NCBI GenBank assembly: GCA_018105865.1
Contig: CM030840.1
Span: 9,909,794-9,973,793, forward strand
DNA length: 64,000 nucleotides
DNA from: Metaphire vulgaris
Taxonomy: Eukaryota; Annelida; Clitellata; Crassiclitellata; Megascolecidae
Direction: 5' to 3'
In this document: positions 48,995 to 60,154 of the stretch, piece by piece
How positions within the stretch are numbered: position 1 is the stretch's first letter
Layout: the number at the start of each line of letters is the position of its first letter
Made by a program: the position numbers and the translations under genes
The notes under the pieces: model-generated
Database searches by the model: none
What the model saw: the letters and a program-made list of their open reading frames with translations, nothing else
What the model was told of the DNA's origin: nothing

Positions 48995-49751
48995 CACTGT
49001 AGGAATCTGGTATTTGGTTGATTGACTCGTGTAAACTTTCATGTCACTTAACGGTCATCATGGGAACGATGTCAAGATGCTTGTGAGCCGAATTTACTAG
49101 ATTTACAGTAGATAGTTGATGGCTGTACAACAGCGTTGATGCGTTAGTAACATGGAGGAGGGTAACTGCGCCACCCTGCTGAGAGAATGGCGTTTAACTC
49201 TTTAGAAGTTTAGATAATTTAAGATAAATCGTATGGGTTTATCGAAATCACGGCTGAAGCGTCTAAATTATATGAAGATTACGGGAACTGAGTCAACTGA
49301 CTGCATTTAAGACATTTCTCTTGCTTGAACTAGACAGTTAACTGTTTAGACGTCTAAATTCGAGTAGTAGAAAAGAAAAATTTAATAATGTCTCGTAAGC
49401 GACAATGCAATATCATTTAAGATGTTGCCCACGAAACCTGGACTCTTTTATTTGTCAAACTTTTCATTTTGCTCTGCACCTTGGGCTCAACACTCTAATT
49501 GAGATTACGAGATAGACTACTCAAGCAGGTAAGGTATACATGCCTACGTTTTAATATAATTGGCCAGCAATAATTTTTAGTGGTGCAGACTGCAGAACTA
49601 TGAATTTTGCCTTTATAAACATTAAATAGCTTAATTAATTAAAAGTAAATTATTGAACAAACCCAAAAGTAAATAAAAATTATGGCTAAATTTATATCAC
49701 TTCCTGATATAAACAAAGTAAGTAAGTAAGTAAGTAAAATCTTGTTATTTT

Positions 49752-49792
<41 letters not shown>

Positions 49793-49850
49793 ATATATAT
49801 ATATATATCACATAACGTTGGAGACAGAACGTTGAAGACATAACGTTGGA

Positions 49851-49854
<4 letters not shown>

Positions 49855-49918
<64 letters not shown>
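49855..49918. repeat. (TA)n microsatellite
   Basis: A long uninterrupted TA tract, with a second one at about 49757-49805 separated by CATAACGTTGGAGACAGAAC-type sequence. Both lie next to the Helitron-like units inside the hAT element 48295-50655. Confidence 0.95.
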
Positions 49919-49920
<2 letters not shown>

Positions 49921-49922
<2 letters not shown>

Positions 49923-50541
49923 CTCGAAGGCTCGCTTCGCTCGCGCGAGCTTCGCTCGCATGAGGCGAGCTTCGCGTCGCTTCGCTCGAGGCAACGACCA
50001 ATCAATTCCAATTCCAGAACGACCAATCAGAACGCTCACTCAGCCAACCAATCAGAACGCTTGAAGGTAACCAATCAGAACGCTCACACAGCCAACCAAT
50101 CAGAACGCTCACACAGCCAAACAATCAGAACGCTCGAACGCAACCAATCAGAACGCTCACACAGCCAACCAATCAGAACGCTCGAAGGCAACACACATAC
50201 AGATAACGATTTTAATGTAATCAGAACTCGAAGGCTCGCTTCGCTCGCGCGAGCTTCGCTCGCGCGAGCTTCGCTCGCATGAGGCGAGCTTCGCGTCGCT
50301 TCGCTTCGCTCGAGGCAACGACCAATCCAATTCCAATTCCAGAATGACCAATCAGAACGCTCACTCAGCCAACCAATCAGAACGCAACCAATCAGAACGC
50401 TCACACAGCCAACCAATCAGAACGCTCACACAGCCAAACAATCAGAACGCTCGAACGCAACCAATCAGAACGCTCACACAGCCAACCAATCAGAACGCTC
50501 GAAGGCAACAGACATACAGATAACGATTTTAATGTTATCGA
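49921..50541 (-). mobile_element. Two tandem Helitron-like units with CCAATCAGAACGCTC minisatellites
   Basis: On the minus strand each unit starts with TC and TTAAAATCGTTATCTGTATG (5' ends near 50225 and 50541), like the Helitron at 25741-26228. Each ends in GC-rich hairpin sequence (GCGCGAGCGAAGCGAGCC). Between lie four to six copies of ACCAATCAGAACGCTCACAC at about 25-30 bp spacing. A clean CTRR end is not visible, so the 3' borders are approximate. Confidence 0.65.
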
Positions 50542-50669
50542 TATATATATATATGAGCGACCAGGACAACGAGAAATTACAGCATCAACTTTTCATGTGC
50601 CTAACTTCAGAGGTTTGGGCCCCCCCCCAATATTCTAAGTGGATCGACGCCTTTGCCGACAAGTACCCT

Positions 50670-50880
50670 AAAAAGCTAGGTTTTTCCAGACGTAATCAGA
50701 GTGTGGGTTTAGGACAGAAATTTTTTAGTGCAAGGGTTGTAGACAAATGGAACAGTTTGTCCGTGGTGGGAGCGACAGTTGAAACAGTAAACGGATTCAA
50801 AGGTTCTCTCGGAAAATTAGGCTATTGAATGTGGAAAGTTACTATATTGGTTTCAACACAGGCTTACTTAACCTCATGAA
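50670..50880 (+). mobile_element. CR1-like 3' end
   Basis: FFSARVVDKWNSLSVVGATV followed by ETVNGFKGSLGKL, then a UTR with GGCTTACTTAACCTCATGAA and CCACTAAAAATCACATCATT. The same 3' end occurs on the CR1-like copy at 62069-64000 and as a remnant near 2375-2420. Confidence 0.85.
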
Positions 50881-51693
50881 CCACTAAAAATCACATCATT
50901 ATAATCTGGAATAGAGGGCTGTATGGGTGACAATGGTTTTCAGCACAGTCTATTGCCTGTGTCAAGATATTGCTCAGCTCCTGGACAACGTGACCCTTAA
51001 CTTCTCTCAGCCAGGGATGGTACAGTTCGATTGTGTTGATTTGCATCTGTCTGCCAAAAGTAGCCTACCACATGTTGACTTGAATGTGGCAAACAGTCTA
51101 TTGCCTGGTCCTGGTACTTAACCGAATAGCAACTTCCAGACAGCCCAAAATGCCAATTCAAGGACATGACGCCTGCAAGCGAGATAAAATAGGTTTTTTA
51201 AAAAAATCCGGTGGCTTTTCTACCGAAGTAGCTGAACCTCTACATGTGCCACTTTATGCTGTGGCTCGCAGAGAGTGGTGGGTGCCCCAGGCCAAGCCTA
51301 AAAAATGTTGGACAAGCAAAAACTGAAGATCGCCGAGTCAATTTGGCACCTCCATCTGGTCGGTGCCCGGGGCCACGCCCCCCCCCCCACAAATCCCCTC
51401 TGCACGCTACTGACTCTATGGACACAGCCCAAAGATAATACGAACAAATTGAGTCTATTATGACATATCTATGATTATTTTAGAGAGCTATGAAGTATTT
51501 AGTCCCATTCATTGTGCAGTTTTAGCATGGTTTGGGGGTTGATACGTTCAAGGGTTTTGAGGGACCTCAGGATATCATAGAAATATGAAATAAAAAGTGT
51601 CTCTGAATTAAGTAATGATAGTAGCATGACAAACCGTCCAGTAGGCATAACATTTTAGAAGTTAGCTTTTTTGAACACCCCAACAGTGTTACG

Positions 51694-52098
51694 GTTTCAC
51701 CTCGTGCAAGTTCGGTCGGTTTCGGGTCCGTTTTAACCGAAAAGCCGCGGTTTCGGTTCAGTTCGGTTTTTTGAACATCACTAGAATGCACAGCCTTTAA
51801 GCGTTAAAAACAGAGAAGCGTCGTTTTTGTCATGTCTATGATGAGTCAGCAGTACTGCCTATTAGAAAGTGATGTAAATTTTATGTATATTTACTTTTAT
51901 GTAGCAATTATTGGCAATTGCATTAACTGAGAAGAGAAGGTGACTTAAAGTCGCGCATAATATTAATCATACATTGTATTTGCTATTCTCTACGAAAAAT
52001 AACCGTCCAAATTTGTATGGTCATAACCGCGGTTTCGGTTCGGTTTTAACCGAAAAACCGCGGTTTCGGTTCGGTTCGGTTGACCATAACAGCACTAA
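51694..52098. repeat. Two arrays of CCGCGGTTTCGGTT motifs (hAT-like ends)
   Basis: At 51700-51783 and 52028-52085 are clusters of AACCGCGGTTTCGGTTCGGT words. Both finish on the right with TAGTG(A/C)TGTT in reverse complement, similar to hAT ends in this window. A complete element with target duplication could not be defined. Confidence 0.55.
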
Positions 52099-52454
52099 AA
52101 AAGCACAATATTCGCTGTGCAACAGTATAGGGGGAGTGCCCCACCCAGGATGGCGAAAGCGTCCCGCGTCGTTCGGCCTCGTCTATGAGAAGGACGAGGA
52201 CTTGAGTCCAATGCACGTCGTTGATGTAATAAAGCGAACGCCGACTCGATCATAGATTTCACATATAATTACAAGACTATCAACTCGAACGTATCAGCTA
52301 CACAATCATAATCACATAATATTTCAAACAGCCCTAAACGCCTCGAAATTAGTTGCCCCTAAGGCCCGGCCAAAACGGCAAGCAACACTGCAAAAAGCAG
52401 CCAAGAATCGACCCCGAAGACCAAGCCGAAGAGACCGAAATATGGCCGCGCACC

Positions 52455-52497
52455 CCTTTTTATACCCACGCGGGTCAGCTTGTGCGCAGCGGCCAAT
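52455..52497 (-). promoter_or_regulatory. Possible core promoter (TATAAAAAGG with upstream CCAAT box)
   Basis: On the minus strand TATAAAAAGGGG (52464-52453) lies about 30 bases downstream of an inverted CCAAT (52493-52497) in a locally GC-rich stretch. No coding exon follows that could be tied to it. It may belong to an element or to an unlocated first exon. This is pattern only. Confidence 0.3.
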
Positions 52498-52531
52498 GAG
52501 AGCGCTGTGACTCCCGCAGGCCCCATAGAGG

Positions 52532-53082
52532 GTAGCATTTATACAGTGCCATTATAGTATATTATAATGACTCCCATATAATAATAACTCCCCCTCATTA
52601 TTATATATATAATAATGACTCCCCCATCATTATTATATATATAATAATAACTCTCTCTATATTATAATAACTCCCTTAGTTTTTCAGAAGCCAGCTGAGA
52701 TACCATGGTCTAGAACACCAACAGTTTTTTTATATCGAGGATTGTTCCAAGAGTGTGCTTGTGAGACTCAAAATTTTTTGTTTTGGTATAATCTTAATTA
52801 AATTCATTATTGGCATTTAAGTGGAGAAATAAGGCTGAAACCATATTGATCAGTGGATAGCATATTAAATGCATCTAAGTAGTTTAACATTCTGGTAAGC
52901 ATTGTCCTTTCAGGAATTTTAGGAAAACTGGGAGATTGGAAATGGGTCTATAATTTCATATAACCAGTTTAGAGACATTTTTATAAATTGGGGTTATTTT
53001 TTCAATTTTTAGGCCTACTTCTTCTGGGGAGTTATTATAATATAGAGAGAGTTATTATTATATATAATAATGAGGGGAACTT

Positions 53083-53160
<78 letters not shown>

Positions 53161-53197
53161 GAGTTATTATTATATGGGAGTCATTATAATATGCTAC
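52532..53197. mobile_element. AT-rich inverted-repeat element enclosing an RT fragment
   Basis: Both ends start GTAGCAT and then ATTATAATGACTCCCATATA and ATAATAACTCC in inverted orientation. Between them, on the minus strand (about 53030-52745), a decayed RT piece reads ITPIYKNVSKLVI, NYRPISNLPVF and MLNYLDAFNML...QYGF, the start of a CR1/Jockey-group RT. The right arm includes a (TA)n tract. Confidence 0.7.
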
Positions 53198-53264
53198 ACC
53201 GGGCGAAGCGGTGTACCGTTTCTGCTGTATAGCCGACAATGGAAAAACACAACGTTTTAAATTA

Positions 53265-53657
53265 GGGGTCGTCCATAAATGACGTAATGCGATTTTGGCA
53301 CTTTTTTGACCCCCTCACCTCCCTACGTAACGCGACGTAACAAAAAGCCAGACCCCCTTAAAATATGACGTAACAACGGGCCGACTCCCCTTTTCGTCTC
53401 CCAAAAGGTCTTGACAAGCAACAAAAGGTCATTCATCCTTCTATTTTTTGCCTCTTCAAGCATACTGGCAAGCAAAAGAGGCCATCCTTGTATTTTCCCT
53501 CTCCAAATACCATGACAAGCAAAAATGAAAAAGGTCGTCACTTAAAAATTTTGTGTTGCGTTACGTCACATTTACGGAACCCCTCCCTCCGGTCACACTT
53601 CGTAACAAATGTCTGGACCCTTCCCCTAGGCGCGTTACATCATTTATGGACGACCCC
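53265..53657. mobile_element. PIF/Harbinger-like MITE (GGGGTCGTCCATAAATGACG)
   Basis: The ends GGGGTCGTCCATAAATGACG and GGGGTCGTCCATAAATGATG (reverse complement of the right end) are flanked by TTA (53262-53264, 53658-53660), the usual three-base target. The 393-bp interior repeats TGACAAGCAAAA-type words. No ORF. Confidence 0.82.
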
Positions 53658-53724
53658 TTACAACGGCCCTAATCGTGAAGACCGTTGAAGCAATAGATCG
53701 CTCGTGAATAAGCTGGTGCATCCG

Positions 53725-54483
53725 TCATGATTTCGGGAAAGCGTGTGAAAGTTTGAGGATTTGTCGAACGTTTGTGTAGACGTCAACCTGGTCGGTGAGG
53801 TTGTGTATGTCAACGTCGCGATTAGGTCGACGACAATCTGTGGTTTGATTGCCGTTTTGTGCCGTAGCGGGATTTAGGGCGAGAGCGCGGTCGTATTTGA
53901 CAGGCGCTGGGGTATGCGCATAGTCCTGGGTATGCGTGCAATCGGCCACTGGGTGGGGGGAGACAAACATGGACTAACTCTAGGTTGATATTGATCTAGG
54001 ACTGGATCATCTTTTTGAAGTGGCCCATGTTCTAGGGACACGGGCACTAATCTGGATGCGTGATGGAGTACTGGGACTTATATTTCTCCGATCACTATGA
54101 CGTGGGGCGCATGCATGAAGATAATGGCGATCCACGCAATGATCTGGGGTTTGATCACCGTGTCTCATAGACATATTTTTCGGAAGGTATGCAGTGGCTT
54201 GGGACTGGGTTTGCATACTTGGGTCGGCGTTCACTCGGCCATTATGATTAAGGTCGCATGCATTAATGTTAAGGTCGACGTAATCCGGGGCTTGACTACC
54301 AGTGTTTATTCTAGGTTCTTTTTGGGGGATTTCCCCCAAAGTTTGAAAATCTCTCCCCCCGAAATTTCTAGATGTTGCATTGGGGTATGGAATTCCCCCC
54401 AAAGTATGACAAGTGTGACGAGAAGGTTTTTTATTTAGGAGAGGGGAAACATGATGTGATGACCTTTTTATGCTTGTCACCAC
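53725..54483 (-). CDS. Unrecognised minus-strand reading frames with degenerate peptide repeats
   Basis: Two frames (54483-54007 and 53970-53725) contain repeated variants of a motif: GSQAPDYVDLNINACDLNHN, HGDQTPDHCVDRHYLHACAP and NGNQTTDCRRPNRDVDIHNL. The period is about 30-60 residues. They may be parts of one ORF interrupted by short gaps. No family is recognised. The composition (Asn, His, Thr, Gln) suggests a repetitive or disordered protein, or a decayed element product. Confidence 0.35.
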
Positions 54484-54549
54484 TTCCCGACGAGAAAAAT
54501 CTCAAATGTTGGGATGACCTTTTTTTGCTCGTCAAGGTTTTTGGGGGTA

Positions 54550-54955
54550 GGGGCTGTCCATTAATTACGTCAACAATTTAGTGGGAGGGGGTTTGGAAAA
54601 GTTTGACAGTTGTTGACAGGGGGAGGGGGGTCAAGAGAAGTTGACGTCAACAATTTCACTTTTTTTAAATAATCAAAGAACAGGAAATTTCATAGAATAC
54701 TACTTATTACAATGGAAAAAAGCATTAGAAAAAAGGTCATCACCACCACATTTTGACACTCGATGAGGAAAAAAGGGAAAAATGGTCATTACCCCAAAAA
54801 TAATAACCTTGTTATCGGGACCTGTCATTGATCTTGAGGGGGGGTCAAGAGTTGTTGACGTAATTATGGGGGGTAAGTGAAAGTTGACAATTGTTGACAA
54901 GAGGGGAAGGGGGTCAAAAATTGCCCAAAAATTGACATAATTAATAGACAGCCCC
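54550..54955. mobile_element. PIF/Harbinger-like MITE (GGGGCTGTCCATTAATTACG)
   Basis: The ends GGGGCTGTCCATTAATTACG and GGGGCTGTCTATTAATTATG (reverse complement of the right end) are flanked by GTA on both sides. Words like AGTTGACAATTGTTGACA recur inside. It is a sister family of the element at 53265-53657 and separates the two unrecognised ORF regions. Confidence 0.8.
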
Positions 54956-54984
54956 GTATAGACAAACCTTCTCCCCCAAACACT

Positions 54985-55554
54985 TCAAACTCGCCCCAAT
55001 GTTAAGGTGGCTAGAATAAACACTGCTTGACTACGGCGTCTGGTGGCCTTCGGGGAGCGGGTTTGGATGCCCAGACTTGCATCCCTCGGACTTGATTGGA
55101 GTGTCCACGGTCCATCGTCGCTGTCTCTGGTCTGTCTGCGGTCGGGTCTGGGACTGTGTGAGGTGAGGGCGGAATCTGACCTCTGGTTTCTGGCTCTATG
55201 GGAGGAGGACGGGCGAGCCGTTAGGTTCTCTCTTTCTCCTTCTAGGTGCAAACGAGGTATTCTTTGCAAACACTCCTCTGATTCACTTTCACGCATCTCA
55301 GTCATACGTCTTGGACCGTGTGTTTTCTTCTTGTATGTTTTGTGCTGTTGTCTGTGTATTTGATCCGCCGTTGAGGAACTTTGCTCTCCATCGGACGGAT
55401 CGTGGTTTGCCAGTGACTTTTCTGCTGTCTTGTTTTCGACAGGTGGTGCCTTTTTGGCATGAATAGTTGGTGATTGACTTTCCTGCTTGTCGAAACTGAC
55501 CTCCGATCTATCGCTTAAATTGTCTACGGTGGCGAAGTCGGCGGGTGATGACAT
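54985..55554 (-). CDS. Hypothetical 189-residue Ser/Arg-rich protein or exon
   Basis: The ATG at 55554 is in a good context (AAAATGTCATC). The product starts MSSPADFATVDNLSDRSEVS and becomes rich in Ser, Arg, Glu and Gln (SSSHRARNQRSDSALTSHSP), looking disordered. No domain is recognised. The frame upstream in another phase (55868-55524) is also open and reads INPAVHIIESGELYNIKVKG, so this may be an exon of a larger gene or a gag-like ORF of an element. TATAAAT occurs at about 55856-55862 on the same strand. Confidence 0.4.
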   Translation of the reverse strand: MSSPADFATVDNLSDRSEVSFDKQESQSPTIHAKKAPPVENKTAEKSLANHDPSDGEQSSSTADQIHRQQHKTYKKKTHGPRRMTEMRESESEECLQRIPRLHLEGERENLTARPSSSHRARNQRSDSALTSHSPRPDRRQTRDSDDGPWTLQSSPRDASLGIQTRSPKATRRRSQAVFILATLTLGRV

Positions 55555-55869
55555 TTTACGAATTTAGAAGTTAATTTTATTTCCTGCCTGGTCTTGTGGT
55601 TTCTCGCTTCTTCTATTTCACTACACGGATGATCTACAGTTGGGCGGAGTAAGGTTTGGACCCAACTTCGCGGGACCACTTTTTGATACAATTCGCTTCT
55701 ATAGCGACAGGAATCGTTTCCTTCGGTGAGTAGCCCAGATGGCAGGGGCTGGAAAGAGGAGGCAAAAATACACGATCTTACCAGGATGGCATAAATTGCC
55801 TCCCCCTTTACTTTGATGTTATACAATTCACCGGATTCAATTATATGCACCGCGGGATTTATAGGCACC

Positions 55870-56161
55870 GCCTGTGTGGTGGGTAGCTAACAAGCAATGA
55901 TCTATAATCAGCCTAATTACTTAGCGACATTAACCTATCTCTACCTCTGAGTATTTAGACCAAACGGACAGACTTCTATGAATTTTCGCTATATTTAATG
56001 CGAGGGGAAATCTCCTCTCGTCGCAACTAGCCAAAACCACAGTCTCCTTAAATCAGTCAATTAGTTAGAATCATTAGCAATTATTCAACACTTACGATTC
56101 CTCCGGGTGGGTGTTCCGGGGGTCTTCAGTAACGAATTTTCAGTGGCCGCATCCAGGTATA
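55870..56161. other. Unassigned sequence
   Basis: No element ends or coding similarity were recognised. It is AT-rich apart from a GC-rich segment at 56100-56130, immediately before the hAT MITE. Confidence 0.5.
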
Positions 56162-56434
56162 CAGTGGCGTAAACCTGGCGTCAACATTGGGGGTGGGGAT
56201 AGAATCTTCGATAAAGTTAGGTAAGAGACCCTTTTCGTCTCCCAAAAACTCTTGACCATAAAACATCATCCTTATATTTTTCTCTGAACAAATACCCTGA
56301 TGAGCAAAAAAGGTGATCCGCAATGAGTGATTTTACCATAAGGTACAAAACATTGGAGGGATAATTAGATACTCTGTCCCCTCTCACTAATTATTGTGGG
56401 ACTGTCCCCCGCCGTCCCCCCTTTTACGCTCTTG
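56162..56434. mobile_element. hAT MITE with CAGGTATA target duplication
   Basis: The ends CAGTGGCGTAAAC and CAAGAGCGTAAAA (reverse complement of the right end) are flanked by perfect 8-bp repeats CAGGTATA (56154-56161, 56435-56442). The 273-bp interior contains TGAGCAAAAAAGGTGATCC, related to the dispersed GACAAGCAAAA word. Confidence 0.85.
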
Positions 56435-57320
56435 CAGGTATAGGATCTAACTCAGAGGTTTTCAAACTTTTACAAACCGCGGACCCCTTGGCATTTTGCT
56501 GCTATGTGGCGGCAGGGTGCGAGTTACCTGGATCAGTGGGGGGATATGTCGAGCTTGGGGGGATGTAGTTGTTGGGAAATGTAGCAGTGGGGGATGTAGT
56601 GGTGGGGGATGTAGCAGTAGGGGATGCAGTTGGGCAATGGGGGAGATTCCCGTCTTCTCCTACAAATCGCGCCCTGTGTGGCGGACCCCCAACCTCAGAA
56701 ACAAAACCAATTGACAAATTCATGTATGGAATTAGAACAAGTGTAGGCTGCAACATTTGTAGGCCTATACAATACCCTAACTAGGCCTACATTGACTAAA
56801 CTCTAATCTAGTCAAGTGCACTGCTGCATGCACTGATAACTAGTAGCCTAATTAGATAATGTAAAAATTCAAAATAGTAGCATCAGGTAATTAAGACAGT
56901 TATTAAAACTGAGAACAACCTTTGGTCAGTGTGAATTCTTGGTGGGGGATGCAAGGAATTTATAGGAGGTTGGTGGGGGATGCAATGAATGTATTGGAAG
57001 TTGGTGGGGATGAAATGAAATCCCGAAAACGGTTAACAAGCTAAAAAGGTAATTAATTAACAGTGTTTTCTCCAACAAATGTACATAAAATTTCCTGAAA
57101 AGGCCGACAAGCAAATAAGGTCATCAGCTCTATTTTGTATACAGATACCCAACGTCAAACGCTGATGACAAGCAAAAAAACTCGATGGAGAGCAGCATCT
57201 CCAGTCATCCCAAACGTGGAACCGCCACTGGATGTGTTTCTTCTTCGTGCCACAGATTTTCTCCAAACATGGACCATGGTGGTGTGTATGTTCGACAAAC
57301 ATATGGAATAAAGGGTATGG

Positions 57321-58146
57321 CAGTGATGTTAACAAGGACTGACCCCTAAGGACGAGGATAAGGACAAGGACCGACCCCCCAAGGACGAGGATAAGGACGA
57401 GGACCGACCCTCCAAGGACGAGGACAAGGACCAGGACTTACCCCTCAAGCACAAGGACCACAAGGACTGACCTCCAAGGACAAGGATCAAGGACAAGGAT
57501 CGATCTCTGTTCTAGATTTAAAAAGTCAGAAAGGAAAAAAGCAAAAACAATTCCAAATCGAATCACAAAATCATAAAAACAAAAAAAGAATGTTGAAAAA
57601 CATAATTTAGTCAACAGCAATGTTGTATTTCAAATAAACAAGTGTTTCCAACAGCTGATCAGTCATGCAAGCACGATGAGGCCTAATATTATGACACCAC
57701 TTTGCGAAAAAAACTCGTTCAACTGCCAATCTCCATTGCTGATCATGCTTTGTTCCATTCCTTTGTAAGTTTGTAGACAATGACACCAGTATTTTAAGAT
57801 ACAACTAAAGAATAATAGAAATTTAAAATACGCATGCGTCTGGTTCATACGCTTTCAAACAGGAAATTGAAGTTCAGCTGCTCAACTGGCATTATAAAGG
57901 AAACAATGACTACACATTTAGAATTATCAGAACAATTGAAAATGGTATGCAAGTAATTTGGTCCTTATAAGGATTTTTCAAGGACTAAGTTACAAGGACC
58001 AGGACAAGGACCGATCTGCAAGGACGAGGATAAGGACGAGGGCTGAGCCCCCAAGGACGAGGACTGAGTCCCCAAGGACGAGGACTTCAAATTGGTCCTT
58101 AAGGAGTCCTTAAGGACAAGGACCAGGACAAGGATTAACATCACTG
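57321..58146. mobile_element. hAT element with AAGGAC arrays, copy 2
   Basis: The inverted ends CAGTGATGTTAA are flanked by perfect 8-bp repeats GGGTATGG (57313-57320, 58147-58154). Tandem AAGGACGAGGA words lie inside both ends. On the minus strand an interior remnant reads RPHRACMTDQLLETLVYLKY, with FSQSGVII in another frame: the hAT dimerisation (hATC) region, broken by frameshifts. Confidence 0.93.
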
Positions 58147-59370
<1,224 letters not shown>

Positions 59371-59394
59371 GCGAATATCAGCCTCCATGTTCAG

Positions 59395-59760
59395 TCGTGG
59401 TCTGTAGGCTATTTGGTTTTTATGGCAGTGACTGCTGAAAAAGCTGATTCGCACAAGCACAGGTGTAGGTGGTTGAAAATGGTAGATTGACGGCTTTCTC
59501 AGACAACAGGAGATATTCCAGAGAACATGCCATCCAGAATGACAACAGTGAATTTCTGCTGAACTCCAATCTAAGTGCTCTGTCAGACGATAATTCAGTT
59601 ACTTCTTGTTCCCGTCCAATTAAATCTGTCAACTGACGTTCAAATGGATTTCGAACCCAGTCAAGCATGCTTATGCCATCATCTCCGAAATACTTATGGA
59701 AATAATCTTTCAACCGATGATTATTTTCTTTGACGCTTAGCCTTTCTTAAATAGCAATGA
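59395..59760 (-). pseudogene. hAT transposase C-terminal remnant (ZBED5/SCAND3-type)
   Basis: The minus strand reads LKDYFHKYFGDDGISMLDWV, RNPFERQLTDLIGREQEV, SLLSFWMACSLEYLLLSEKA and LPFSTTYTC, the known hAT pattern DW(V/I)RNPF, FW......YP.LS..A, LPF.TTY.CE..FS. After a frame change it continues SAFSAVTAIKTK and NMEADIRV, where the L2-like tail interrupts it. It belongs to the enclosing 56453-59877 element. Confidence 0.82.
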
Positions 59761-59885
59761 GAAAAGTAAATGATCTTTAAAAATAAAAAAAATTTCCTTG
59801 GCATATTCGCGGACCCCTTAATTGGCACCTTGCCGCGGACCCCAGGGAGTCCACGGACCACAGATTGAAAACCGCTGATCTAACG

Positions 59886-60150
59886 GGACGGGAAAGACGG
59901 CGGGATTAGCAGGCGTCGATCAAACTATGGGGGATAACGCAGTGGCTTTCGGTAGGGTTTTCGAGGGAAAAGACGATGTTTCGCCTTCTGTATCCTGGCG
60001 GGTGAATAATAGGGCATCAACTCCGTTTTTCTATCTTCCTACAGGGGAATATGCTCTTGAACTCTCAAAACATCAAACTCTCAAACCTCCGGATCGTCAG
60101 ACCGCCAAACCCAAACTACGTTAATTCTTTCTCCGGGCGTCTGCTTTTAT
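59886..60150. other. Unassigned sequence
   Basis: An open frame of 65 codons (59927-60124, MGDNAVAFGRVFEGKDDVSP) has no recognised similarity. It may be host sequence split from 56443 by the hAT element. Too little to call a gene. Confidence 0.35.
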
Positions 60151-60154
60151 ACAA

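Larger units (their letters stand above)
48295..50655. mobile_element. 2.36-kb hAT element with CATAGGCGTC ends
   Basis: Perfect 8-bp repeats CCGACAAG (48287-48294, 50656-50663) flank ends CATAGGCGTCAATCC and CAAAGGCGTCGATCC (reverse complement of the right end). C-rich GGGGGGCCCGGGCCCCCC-type tracts lie just inside both ends. No transposase is visible. Nested inside are an hAT MITE (48811-48994), two TA tracts and two Helitron-like units. Confidence 0.88.
48111..50669. mobile_element. Inverted-repeat element split by an hAT insertion
   Basis: Left arm 48111-48149 (AGGGTACTTGTCGGTTATCT ...). The right arm is in two pieces, 48262-48294 and, after the hAT insertion, 50664-50669 (TACCCT). With the hAT and one copy of its duplication removed, the two arms are 39-base perfect inverted repeats around a short interior holding three CCCTAA units (48243-48260). 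The original element was about 200 bp. Confidence 0.85.

Noticed and set aside
52100..52560. Possible LTR (AATAAA, TATA box, GC-rich block)
   Set aside because: The TATA-like box is on the minus strand and AATAAA on the plus strand; no paired copy, TG..CA ends or primer-binding site was seen.
49692..53239. Tyr-Ile repeat ORFs across (TA)n tracts, and Leu/Ile or Tyr runs at (TAA)n tracts
   Set aside because: Microsatellite translation artefacts.
57225..57240. An hAT-like end GGAACCGCCACTG near 57233
   Set aside because: No matching opposite end or 8-bp duplication was found, so it is left as a possible orphan terminus.
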